Notes under the pieces: generated by a model
The model's input: only the letters and a program-made list of their open reading frames with translations
Database searches by the model: none
Told to the model about the DNA's origin: nothing
In this document: positions 37,016-45,073 of the stretch, one piece after another
Layout of the letters: every line of letters starts with the position of its first letter
Numbering within the stretch: position 1 is the stretch's first letter
Assembly: GCF_029714405.1 (NCBI RefSeq)
Contig: NZ_CP121650.1
Location: forward strand, 3,725,001-3,789,000
Reading direction: 5' to 3'
DNA: 64,000 nucleotides
DNA from: Bradyrhizobium sp. CB82
GTDB taxonomy: Bacteria; Pseudomonadota; Alphaproteobacteria; Rhizobiales; Xanthobacteraceae
Translations under genes and position numbers: made by a program

Positions 37016-38017
37016 TCATTCAATCACGTCGTCGGCAATCAGCTGAAGCTCGCGGCTGATCGTCAGCCCCAACTCTCTCGCCGACTTTAGATTGATCACC
37101 AGCTCGAATTTGATCGGCTGTTCCACAGGCAACTCTGCTGGCTTTGCCCCTTTCAGGATTTTATCCACATACGTGGCGGTCTGCCGGGCAAGATCGGGCA
37201 AGTTCGCTCCGTAGGACATGAGGCCCCCGAGATCTACGAATTCCCTGGCCGCCCCCATTGCTGGTAACCTGCTGTTCGCCGCAATGCTCGCGATGCGTCG
37301 GTATTCGCCAAACAGCATCGGGCTGGGCATTACGATGAGAGCGTCGGCATGATCTCTGGCCATCGCGGCGAATGCGCTGACAATGTCGTCCGGGGCAACC
37401 GCGGGCACGAGTTGAAGCTGTAATCCCAAAGTCCGGGCCGCGACCTCAATCTCATTCAATAGGCCTGCCATCGTGCGTTCGCTGTATGCATTGGGATGCC
37501 AGAGGGCCGCAACACGGGTGAGCCCAGGAAAGGCCTCTCGGAGCAACTGTAGACGCTTGGCGGCCAGCTCTGGGCCAAGAAAGGTCGTCCCCGTCACATT
37601 CCCGCCTGGTCGTGCAAGGCTGGCAACTAGGTCGTCAGCGACCGGATCGGCCATAGCTACCGCGACGATGGGGATTGTGCCAGTGGCTTGCTTGGCGGGT
37701 CGCGCCGCTGTCGTACTTAACGCGACAATGACATCGGGCTTGCGCCCAACCAATTCATCAGTCAGCTCGCGGAGCCGATCCGAATTCCCATCGGCATATT
37801 GGCGCTCTATGGCGAGGTTCTGTCCCTCCGTGTAACCAAGGTCGCGCAGTCCTTGCAGGAAGGCGTTGAGCATGCTGAATGTTGGATCGGGAAGCTCGGA
37901 GCGGCCAGGTGATAGGATGCCTATCCGGGGTACCTTCGATGCCTGCTGCGCAAGTGCCGCCAGTGCCCACGTGACCGCCGCGCCGCCGAACAAGCTGATG
38001 AAATAACGTCGTTGCAT
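37016..38017 (-). CDS. ABC transporter substrate-binding protein, PF04392 type (orphan)
   Basis: A 333-residue protein. Its leader (MQRRYFISLFGGAAVTWALA) resembles a Tat signal in which the second Arg is followed by Tyr-Phe. The binding domain reads VPRIGILSPGRSELPDPTFS, ADPVADDLVASLARPGGNVT and ends EQPIKFELVINLKSARELGL. It belongs to the same family as 32148 and 35787 but is more diverged. It is the third complete copy within 6 kb. Confidence 0.9.
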   Translation of the reverse strand: MQRRYFISLFGGAAVTWALAALAQQASKVPRIGILSPGRSELPDPTFSMLNAFLQGLRDLGYTEGQNLAIERQYADGNSDRLRELTDELVGRKPDVIVALSTTAARPAKQATGTIPIVAVAMADPVADDLVASLARPGGNVTGTTFLGPELAAKRLQLLREAFPGLTRVAALWHPNAYSERTMAGLLNEIEVAARTLGLQLQLVPAVAPDDIVSAFAAMARDHADALIVMPSPMLFGEYRRIASIAANSRLPAMGAAREFVDLGGLMSYGANLPDLARQTATYVDKILKGAKPAELPVEQPIKFELVINLKSARELGLTISRELQLIADDVIE

Positions 38018-38309
38018 TGCCTTACCTAGGCTCGGCAGCGCGTCGTGCTGTCGTTCAACTCAGGCCATCAAAACAGGAATTGGCGACCACTGAAACGGGC
38101 TTGATGGTCAATTTTGCACTGCAAGAGATCTGAGCAGGGTATATCGCAGATGGGTCATCTTCGACCGGGACGGCCAGCAGCATGTGCGGCTAGGTCGGCT
38201 GTAGCTCCGATAGCGGAAGTAAAATCAGGATATTGGTGTCTATCATGGCGGGCGCGGCAGGTTGATGATGGCGCCCACGCGTGATTCAAGCTCCAAACTG
38301 GAGCCTCGA
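38018..38309. other. Intergenic, nothing recognised
   Basis: About 290 bases before an IS5 fragment; no convincing frame on either strand. Confidence 0.4.
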
Positions 38310-38420
38310 ATGCGCTACGAACTCACCGGTCATGAATGGACAACTTGGTGCCCTCAAGGCGTGGACTATCCGTTGAATGCGGATATCCACTCCTCCGAAC
38401 CAACATTGAAATGGCTTTGA
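38310..38420 (+). pseudogene. IS5-family transposase N-terminal scrap
   Basis: The first residues MRYELTGHEWTTWCPQGVDY match the usual beginning MRYELtDhEWxxIxPxLP of IS5-family transposases, then diverge. The frame stops after 36 codons. It is an IS relic. Confidence 0.55.
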
Positions 38421-39037
38421 AAAGCTATGCGGTTCTCGCTGTTGTCGCAGCGATCACGTCGTAGAGCTACGGTGGTGAACCACGGTTTGCTGTCGAAGGA
38501 GTCGTTCTCGTCTAGACGCTAGGCAATCGGCTTAGATGGCCGATTAGGTGTCGTCGCCAGGACGCTGTGGTTAGCCTCGGGTCGCTCGCAGTCGGTCTTA
38601 CAGCGTGAGCGCGCGTGCGGCCAGATCTATCGATCAAGGTCCTGGACCGGGCAGGGCACATCGCGCCCACTCGGAAGCTCCGGCTTCTCAACAGAAGGCG
38701 CTATCCGAGATGTCCCGCGACGAGCTCGCTGCTTCATCGAGCGCAACCAAGCTGAGATCGATAAAGTTGAGGGAGAGTTCGCTTCTCGGGCGAAGCAAGT
38801 ATCGCCGAAGGTCCCGGCGGAGCCGGCCTTCCTCGGGTGAGGTTCTGCGCCGGCAACTTAGGCGCCCTTACCCGCTTTGAATCTGAGGCTGTAGACGCGC
38901 GGTCTCAAAAAGATACGCCGCCAGGCTCGAAATACATTGTCCCGGCGGCGCCCTGTTTCAAACTGGGGCTCTACAATCCCAGTCATTCGAATAAGAGCAA
39001 TGCCTGTGCCACGAGGCCCGCCGGAGCTTCCGCGTGA
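38421..39037. other. Gene-poor stretch of about 600 bases
   Basis: At about 38710 one frame gives MSRDELA and another gives FIERNQAEIDKVEGEFASRA, suggesting a very small frameshifted gene relic. Nothing here is intact. Confidence 0.35.
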
Positions 39038-39223
39038 CTAGGGGGTCTGGCGGCACGTTGTTAAAACAAACGCCGTCTTGCTGCATTGCCATTCATTACC
39101 GAGCGCAGCATTTGAGACGGGCTGGGGAGCTGCCATCGCTAACAGGAGAGCGGCGCCGGCCAACGAATTTACGATCACGAGCGTGCGCGCATTACGAGAC
39201 AAGGCGTTGATGAAAGCTGACAT
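39038..39223 (-). CDS. Small exported or membrane peptide
   Basis: A 61-residue product from the ATG at 39223, with AAGGGG 7 bases upstream. There is one hydrophobic segment (TLVIVNSLAGAALLLAMAAP), then a short tail with two cysteines (WQCSKTAFVLTTCRQTP) that could form a disulfide. No family recognised. Confidence 0.5.
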   Translation of the reverse strand: MSAFINALSRNARTLVIVNSLAGAALLLAMAAPQPVSNAALGNEWQCSKTAFVLTTCRQTP

Positions 39224-39615
39224 AACCGTTTCCCCTTTGGTCCAATGGGGAGAGGCTAGGCCGGGTTTGTTTCTGGACAGCTTCGCGGCGCTGAAAAATG
39301 GTTTCGTCGCGGAATGGGCGGGAACGAGTGGTAAGGCCAGGAATCTTCTTGTTTGCACCCTGCGGTCATTCCTTCCCCCGACTGCTGGGAGTGTTTAGGG
39401 AAACGGCGACCTCGGCGCGCGACCGCGCTGGGGTCGTTTCGCTTCCGAGCGTGCCCCTCATGCTTAGGTGCTGAGGCCGCTGGGGTTGGTTTGCCGCATC
39501 GCTGAGGCGGGGTGACATGTTGGCGGCCGGTTCACGCTGGCAGGCTTCTTTATTGCGTCTATTGCGGCTCTCTCCGGTGACCAGTTTAATGGTCTCGATC
39601 ATTGGGAGGATCGCA

Positions 39616-39990
39616 ATGCAAAAAGTGATTACGGTGGCCGTCATGATCGCCGTGCTTGTACTTGCAGCATGTGGCAGGGAGCCCGGACCAAAGGGCGACC
39701 CAGGACCGCAGGGCCCGGCAGGCCCACAGGGCGCGCAAGGGATTCAGGGTGTGCCAGGACCCCAGGGCCCAGCCGGCGCGCAAGGACCACAAGGGCCGCA
39801 GGGGCCGAAAGGTGACAAGGGAGACAAGGGCGATCCGGCGTCGGTCAATATCCGAGCGGTACAGGCTGACGGCGCCGTCAATTGCGACAACAGCGAAACG
39901 CTAGTGTCGGTGTTCTGTCCTAGTGGTGGCAGCGCAGATGGTGGGAAGTGTGGCACTTCACCGACAATTGGTCTTTGCCTGAAAAAGTGA
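39616..39990 (+). CDS. Collagen-like repeat lipoprotein
   Basis: A 124-residue protein. The signal peptide ends in lipobox LAAC with the acylated Cys at residue 19. The next part has 17 uninterrupted Gly-X-Y triplets (residues about 24-74: [19 protein letters not shown], later [12 protein letters not shown]), the pattern of a collagen triple helix. The C-terminal 50 residues form a small domain with four cysteines ([31 protein letters not shown]). GGGAGG lies 9 bases before the start. It would be a short trimeric rod anchored in the envelope. Confidence 0.85.
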   Translation: MQKVITVAVMIAVLVLAACGREPGPKGDPGPQGPAGPQGAQGIQGVPGPQGPAGAQGPQGPQGPKGDKGDKGDPASVNIRAVQADGAVNCDNSETLVSVFCPSGGSADGGKCGTSPTIGLCLKK

Positions 39991-40004
39991 AATCGGAGAG
40001 AAGG

Positions 40005-40035
40005 CCCGGCAGTTCACGCTGGCGGGCCTAATTCC
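40005..40035 (+). terminator. Hairpin after the collagen-like gene
   Basis: GCCCGGCAG-TTCAC-GCTGGCGGGC can form a stem of about 8 pairs with a loop around TTCACG. It is followed by CTAATTCC rather than a T run, so termination would be weak. It shares the GTTCACGCTGGC core with hairpins near 39530 and 43045. Confidence 0.55.
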
Positions 40036-40068
40036 TTTGATCAATCTCAACGGCGCGGTAGCGCGCTC

Positions 40069-40215
40069 TCATTCCAGAACCTCGTATTCGAAGGCGACGC
40101 CTTCCGGGTCGTTCTCTTCGAACCATCTTTCCGCGGCATCTACCGTGCCAAAGACCTTGATGTGCCCAGCGTCGCCGACCTGTTCGGCCGTGTTGACGTA
40201 GACAAAGACAGTCAT
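40069..40215 (-). CDS. Small acidic protein coupled to the ligase gene
   Basis: A 48-residue protein (begins MTVFVYVNTAEQVGDAGHIK, ends EGVAFEYEVLE). Its ATG overlaps the ligase stop (ATGA), so the two are probably co-translated. A beta-alpha-beta layout (VFGTVDAAERWFEENDPEG) is likely. Function unknown. Confidence 0.65.
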   Translation of the reverse strand: MTVFVYVNTAEQVGDAGHIKVFGTVDAAERWFEENDPEGVAFEYEVLE

Positions 40216-40796
40216 AGCTCTCGCTCCATCGCCGGATGGCTGCAGTTTTTCGCTTTGATCCAGAACTTCTGTCGGCCGCCGCGGTACGGCCGATCGCGGT
40301 GCTTTGACACCAGGCCCTCGAGCCCCATGCGGCAGGCGGCCCGAAACAAGTCTGGCCCGATCTCGCCGCGCTCGAAAGGCGCGACGGTGATGCCGTCCGG
40401 CCGACGCGCGAGCAGCTGCTCGAGGTTGGCTTTGCGCAAGTGCAAGGGGAGGGGGCGCAGATCGTCGCCGCCCATCGCGAGAGTGTCGAAAGCGTAGAGC
40501 TGCACTTCGTGGTCGTGCTTGCGCGAGTGCAGGGCGTTGAAATCGGAGATGCCGTCGACGCCGAGGATCACCGCTTCGCCATCGATGACGAAATGCTTCT
40601 GGCGGTTCTTCAGCGCGGCCTCGGCGATCCAGGGATAGCGCTTGGTCCAGTCGCTGCCGTTGCGCGACAGTAGGCGCACGCGCTGGTCTTCCCGGATGAC
40701 CAGCATCCGGTAGCCGTCGTGCTTCACTTCGTGGATCCAGTCCGGTCCCGATGGGACCTGCTTGCCGGCGGTCGCCAGGCAAAGCTCGTATGCCAT
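40212..40796 (-). CDS. Minimal ATP-dependent DNA/RNA ligase (adenylation domain only)
   Basis: A 194-residue protein. Motif I is KHDGYRML with Lys25 as the expected adenylated residue. Motif III is VQLYAFDTLA, motif IV GLEGLVSKH and motif V FWIKAKN. The OB-fold domain normally following motif V is absent, so this is a stand-alone nucleotidyltransferase domain. Similar short ligases are frequent in rhizobia, often besides full LigD. The motif order is intact, so activity is plausible but unproven. Confidence 0.9.
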   Translation of the reverse strand: MAYELCLATAGKQVPSGPDWIHEVKHDGYRMLVIREDQRVRLLSRNGSDWTKRYPWIAEAALKNRQKHFVIDGEAVILGVDGISDFNALHSRKHDHEVQLYAFDTLAMGGDDLRPLPLHLRKANLEQLLARRPDGITVAPFERGEIGPDLFRAACRMGLEGLVSKHRDRPYRGGRQKFWIKAKNCSHPAMEREL

Positions 40797-40979
40797 GCGT
40801 ATGGGCCGAAGATAAGGTTTCCGGCTGCATTTTACGAATCAGGAACAAGCAGCAAGGGAGTGCGTTTCAAAACTGCTCCGATGACCCCCCTGCTCGGAGC
40901 AGCATTCGAAAATGCAAACGGCCCCAGCCACCTTAAGACTGAGGCCGTTTTCCACGATGGGAGCGGAACGACTCCCGAC

Positions 40980-41216
40980 CTACCGAGTTGAATCGAAGCT
41001 CCCGACCAAACCCCAAGTCAAATGCCCCCCAATCGGGAGCAAACCTTCCCCAAGGTTGGCGGCCTCTGCGTCCCCACGCGGAGGTCGCTTGCGCATCAGC
41101 GCATACGCACGAAAAAAGGCCGGGCGAGGGCGACTAACCATTATTCCAACCGCCGTACTCTGGAGCCTCTCGCATTCGGCAATCTGCGACCGAATTAGGT
41201 CTAGCTGGGCCTGCAT
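40980..41216 (-). CDS. Possible small hypothetical protein
   Basis: 78 codons. The start MQAQLDLIRSQIAECERLQS suggests a helical N-terminus; the rest is basic and Gly-rich. No recognised domain. It is listed because the helix pattern is coherent, but it could be chance. Confidence 0.3.
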   Translation of the reverse strand: MQAQLDLIRSQIAECERLQSTAVGIMVSRPRPAFFRAYALMRKRPPRGDAEAANLGEGLLPIGGHLTWGLVGSFDSTR

Positions 41217-41351
41217 TGTCTTTCATCGCGGGCGTTCTCCGTTCCCCCAATGGAACGGTACACCGTTAGAACCAGGCCGCAACTGTTGACCTATAAAGCA
41301 GGGACATACATCAACGAGCGGTAAATCTCGGCCAGCATCACGAAAAAACAC

Positions 41352-41640
41352 GGAGGCCAAGCAGCGTAAATAAATGGCGCGCGGCTAGCGGGCGGCGTTT
41401 TTGCTTGTGTCTGAGGAGCGGCCCCGGCGCTCGGGGCTGGCGGAAACGCCGGAGCCGTCCGCGTATGTCGCCGCGGGCGTTCTTCAAAATTTGGCACCAA
41501 CTCCAAGGGGGGTTCGGAAGTTGAGGCCAAGTGGCCGAGCCAACCATGGCCCAGGCATGAACAACATGCGCGGTCGCCCCCTCATGCGATTGGGTAATCG
41601 GCTTACCTCGGATTTGCCGCAAATCGCGCTGCCCCGGATG
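41352..41640. repeat. Dispersed repeat family 1, copy A
   Basis: The block starting GGAGGCCAAGCAGCGTAAAT (41352) and continuing with GCGTTTTTGCTTGTGTCTGA, GGCCCCGGCGCTCGGGGCTG and GGATTTGCCGC (about 41634) has a diverged second copy at 44209-44590 in the same order. In the second copy the first 22 bases are the end of a protein gene, so copy A carries a scrap of that gene's 3' end. Confidence 0.75.
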
Positions 41641-41788
41641 GACGGCCAATGAAGAGGCCCCAGCTCAGGGGGGAAAGCTGGGGCCATGTCACGCAGAGAT
41701 GGTACCTGACGGTCAAGTTCAAGCACCGAACCGGCAACCTGCTTCCGAAGCCTTCGTTCCTAATGTGGTACCAGCGCGCAGGGGCCGC

Positions 41789-41910
41789 TTGGAACACCCT
41801 GTCCCGACCGTTGTTTCGTCCGTGCTTCGGATGGGCGCTCGCGTACTCGTTCGGAGCTAAGGTAGTGAACTTCACCTGGCTTCAGGCTCCCCTAAAGCCA
41901 GGTCTTTTTT
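41789..41910 (+). repeat. Dispersed repeat family 2, copy A, with terminator hairpin
   Basis: 45 bases from TTGGAACACCCTGTCCCGAC (41789) to TTCGTCCGTGCTTCGGATG (41833) are identical to 48669-48713. Downstream both copies have a GTTCGGAGC segment and a hairpin; here ACCTGGCTT / AAGCCAGGT (41874-41903) followed by CTTTTTT. The layout, a conserved 5' block and a rho-independent terminator about 120 bases on, resembles a small RNA gene. Confidence 0.7.
41874..41910 (+). terminator. Rho-independent terminator in repeat family 2
   Basis: A perfect 9-base stem ACCTGGCTT / AAGCCAGGT is followed by CTTTTTT. It closes the repeat unit. Confidence 0.8.
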
Positions 41911-41986
41911 CGGGGTCTTTCAGCCGCGTCGCAATAGGATAATCCGCTCAAGATGGGGCAGAGCGCCACGCCATGGTGCAACTGAC

Positions 41987-42280
41987 TTACCTCGGATTTT
42001 CCGTAATGCCCCGCTCTGCGCGTTTGGAGTTCTTCGATCCGCGCGCGGGTTTTAGAGCAGCCGCTTGCCTCAGCGCTGCATCAATGGCCGCTTTGAACTT
42101 TCTCGTGCGAGAAGGTTTCGCCCGCATCTTATTGGGCATCCTCAGTCTGGTAACGAGCAATAGATTGCTGCTACAGCCGGCGCACTCATAAATTTTCAGA
42201 CCGTAGCCCCTAGCCACGGGAATGAGCTTTTTGAGCACCCGAGCTTGGTAGCATAGCGTGCATTCGGCTTCGCCGTTCAC
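41987..42280 (-). CDS. Small zinc-ribbon-like protein
   Basis: A 97-residue protein with two Cys pairs: CTLC near the N-terminus and CAGC about 25 residues later (KIYECAGCSSNLLLVTRLRM). This spacing fits a zinc ribbon. The C-terminal half is basic (ARGSKNSKRAERGITENPR). It resembles small zinc-ribbon hypotheticals of rhizobia. The start at 42280 has no strong ribosome-binding site. Confidence 0.6.
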   Translation of the reverse strand: MNGEAECTLCYQARVLKKLIPVARGYGLKIYECAGCSSNLLLVTRLRMPNKMRAKPSRTRKFKAAIDAALRQAAALKPARGSKNSKRAERGITENPR

Positions 42281-42390
42281 GTTAAAAATTCCTCAAAAAA
42301 GCAGTCTGACAGCAATGGATGCGATGAAAACTGAGTCTGCACCAAGAGGCAATAGCCGAGTCAGGCTGGCCCAAAACCACGAGGTAAGTC

Positions 42391-43007
42391 ATGGCTCAGG
42401 TTAATTCCGAGAATAGCACAGGTGTATCCGTCGCTCAGACGCGGCGTCGTTCCTTTCCCAGGCTGCCGGCGTTGCCGCCGGTAGCGCCGCCCTGGTCGGA
42501 GCCACGGCCGTCGCATATCCGGCCGTATCGGCCCCCAGCGCCGCGGACGCCGCCGCACTGGTGCAGTTGGAAGAGGAAATCTTCGACGCCTATTGGGCTG
42601 CCGTCGCCCATTACGATTACGATGACGGGGACGGAGAAATCCCACGACTTGAGAAAATTTGGCGCGCCGAGGGCAAGCGATTTATCAACGAGGGCGTGCT
42701 CACTGAGGCTGAGCGCTGGGCTCGAATCTGGGCGATGCCGGAGTTCATCGAGCACGATCGGCTCGTCGTCCAGAGTGAGCAAGACTTCGAGCGCATGGAT
42801 AAGCTGATCCAAAAAATGTGGGCAATCCCGGCGCGTACGGAGGTTGGCCGAAAGTCGAAAGTGCTGGTGGTGCTTGCCTGCGTATTGCGAGGCGGCTGGA
42901 CCGTCGCCGACAAAGAGGCGGACTGGGAGATCGAGCTAGCCCGAAGGCTGATGATCGAGTTTGTCGGCGGCGAACCCGCCGAGGAGCTTCGAGAGCAGTT
43001 CGCCTAG
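42391..43007 (+). pseudogene. Tat-exported hypothetical protein with the signal split off by a frameshift
   Basis: The ATG frame reads MAQVNSENSTGVSVAQTRRR then SF. One base out of register it continues QAAGVAAGSAALVGATAVAY and ALVQLEEEIFDAYWAAVAHY, then to the stop at 43007. Together these give a twin-arginine signal (RRRSF plus hydrophobic stretch) and a helical acidic mature domain of about 150 residues. The break is near 42460. Translation could restart at GTG 42559, giving a 148-residue cytoplasmic product. A sequencing error would also explain it. Confidence 0.65.
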
Positions 43008-43036
43008 TCGGTCGTCCATTCCGCCCCAATAAGGGG

Positions 43037-43065
43037 GCCCGCCGGTTCACGCTGGCGGGCTTTTT
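43037..43065 (+). terminator. Rho-independent terminator
   Basis: GCCCGCC / GGCGGGC stem with loop GGTTCACGCT, followed by five T. It lies 30 bases after the stop of the 42391 gene. Confidence 0.9.
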
Positions 43066-43248
43066 CTGCCATGTGTGAACTGCTTCACAAATGCACCAAG
43101 GGATCGTCTGCTATCGACGGTCCATTGCTTTACCTAGGTCATACTTAGCATCCACCCCCAGCGTGCGAGCGCTGGGGGTTATTTGTTATGCCCGCCTCGC
43201 GGCGCGGTCGTTTCTAGGCCGCTCAAAACGGCCGCGGGCGTCGCCATT

Positions 43249-43512
43249 CTATTGTTTGGCGGGCTCTTCGGCAGGTGCTGCTGGCGCAGTGGGTTCGGCG
43301 GCTGGTGTGCTGCCCCCTTCTGAATCGCCGGCCCAAAGCTTGGTCCCTTTGACTGTTCCTAAGAGCTTACAGCCCATCGGGGGCGGCGGCTGCTTGCGCG
43401 GCTTGTTGGCAGCCTTGGACGAGGCGGTAGCCTTGGGCGCTGCGGTTTGAGCGTAGGCGGTTGCCGAAAAGCCAATGATGGCGGCAGTGAGAATCAGGGA
43501 CATCCTCATCAT
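43249..43512 (-). CDS. Small exported Pro/Ala-rich protein
   Basis: An 87-residue protein with a signal peptide (MMRMSLILTAAIIGFSATAY then AQTAAPK). The mature part is a low-complexity Ala/Lys/Pro chain with one short conserved-looking core (MGCKLLGTVKGTKLWAGDSE), ending in Pro, Ala and Glu repeats. The core hints at a tiny beta-hairpin; function is unknown. Confidence 0.65.
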   Translation of the reverse strand: MMRMSLILTAAIIGFSATAYAQTAAPKATASSKAANKPRKQPPPPMGCKLLGTVKGTKLWAGDSEGGSTPAAEPTAPAAPAEEPAKQ

Positions 43513-43870
43513 CGTTTTCCCTTGCTCCGATCGACAGGAAGCGAAACCGGCAGCGGCTGGCGACACATCGCCGGGCTGTCCTACGTAGTCGCGAAACAGG
43601 ACCTGCCGGGCTCGAAACTCCCTGTCCCCCCGGCAGCGGTCTGTCTCAAACCGGGCGCTGAAATCCCAGTTGATAGCACTGTTCAATGGCCATGCCACAA
43701 TCGTGTGACGCTGCCGTTTTGAGCGTGACGAGCAAGGTTGCGGAGTGGATCAAAAATTACCGATTTAACTCGCATTGCGACCATCAAGGTTAACTCGGGA
43801 TCCAGCTTCGCTCACGTCCAGCTCAATAATAGGCTGAGGAAAAACTCCTATTATCAAGGCGGTGCTTACC

Positions 43871-44230
43871 ATGGACACGATCGAGCTGATTGGGGTCATA
43901 GCCATCTCTTTCGCCCCATTTCTGGTCTCGGTTGGAGCGGTGCTCTCGGCTGGAGGGCCCCGCAAATGGCCATTCCTCTCGTACGTGTTTTCGTTTTTGG
44001 CCGCCCTACTGGCCGGAAAGGGTTTCGGCTTTCTGCTGTGGTCCATTTGCTGGAGTATCGCGTGGGTATTTGCCGGGATTGCCCTGAAGGCGCGCGGGGA
44101 CCGTTCGATCCGAACCTCTTCACCTGAAGATGTGCAGGCCCACGATGCTGAAGTCGCTTTCGACCCCCCTGATGATGAAGCTTCGCCGCGCGGGGAGGCA
44201 CCTCTGGCGGAGGCCAAGCAGCGTAAATGA
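43871..44230 (+). CDS. Small integral membrane protein
   Basis: A 119-residue protein with two or three membrane helices (ELIGVIAISFAPFLVSVGAV, FLSYVFSFLAALLAGKGFGF, LLWSICWSIAWVFAGIAL). A hydrophilic tail ends in EAKQRK. The last codons overlap repeat family 1, copy B. No family recognised. Confidence 0.6.
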   Translation: MDTIELIGVIAISFAPFLVSVGAVLSAGGPRKWPFLSYVFSFLAALLAGKGFGFLLWSICWSIAWVFAGIALKARGDRSIRTSSPEDVQAHDAEVAFDPPDDEASPRGEAPLAEAKQRK

Positions 44231-44590
44231 CGCTCGGCGGGCTATTGGCTGGATCGGTGTGAATACGGCAAGCATTGCGCGAGGAGGGCGAAGACGAAGA
44301 GATTACGCCCGGCGTTTTTGCTTCTGTCTGAGGAGCGGGCCCCGGCGCTCGGGGCTGGCAGAAACGCCGGAGCCGTCCCACGTCCGCCGCCGCACCGCGC
44401 ATCGAAATCAAAGTATCCAAGTGAGGGGCGATCTTCAAAATTGGGCCCCAGCTCGCAGGGCTGAGGCCCAAGTTTGCCGGGCAAACCGTACCGTAAGCTC
44501 AGGCCAGACAACAATGCCTCGCGGTCGCCCTGCATGCGATTGGGCAGTCGGCGTAACTTGGATTTGCCGCAACGGCGCGAACGTTTCGCC
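44209..44590. repeat. Dispersed repeat family 1, copy B
   Basis: This copy matches 41352-41640 in order with differences and an insertion of about 65 bases after the first block: GGAGGCCAAGCAGCGTAAAT, then GCGTTTTTGCTTCTGTCTGA, CGGCGCTCGGGGCTGGCAGA, then GGATTTGCCGCAACGGCGCG. On the minus strand both copies read into similar peptides ending GA[K/Q]F. No intact gene lies in 44231-44696. Confidence 0.7.
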
Positions 44591-45073
44591 CTTAGTCCCC
44601 ACAGACGGTCCTGCGACCAATGCTGTTTCTAATTCGGCTTTCCGAGCGCCACTAAAGAACACACCGCGACACTCGCGATCAATGCGACAACAGTAACTAG
44701 CATTACAGTTGGTGCGCCGGGAGACCGGCAAGGAGTAGGTGGTGGAAGTCCACTACGATGAAGGAATAGCGATCCACATCGGCCCCGAGCCGTGCGCGGG
44801 CATCCGCGAGGATGTCGGCGAAGCGTCGGCAGGGGAGCGCATAGGCCAGCCATTGAGCCGCGAAAGAATGTTTTTCCGAGAGCCGACGCTGTCAACTGAG
44901 CGGAAGGCAACACGAAGGGGTGCGATATCGCGAGCGCCCAGTCGTTTCGGCGTGGTCGCAGACCCTGGCATGTGCGGAAGCTTCTTGTACGGGAACCGGG
45001 AGATCTCTTGGTTGGCCAGATGCTCGCTGAGCAGCCTGGCCCGCGGTGGGAAGGCGAGGAGCCGTAGCCGCCG

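Noticed and set aside
38605..38880. A protein gene in the 38.6-38.9 kb stretch
   Set aside because: The sensible-looking pieces (MSRDELA, FIERNQAEIDKVEGEF) are in different frames; it is too short and broken to call.
40216..40848. The long left part of a minus-strand frame overlapping the ligase
   Set aside because: Arg-rich shadow of the ligase; only its last 48 codons (40069-40215) look real.
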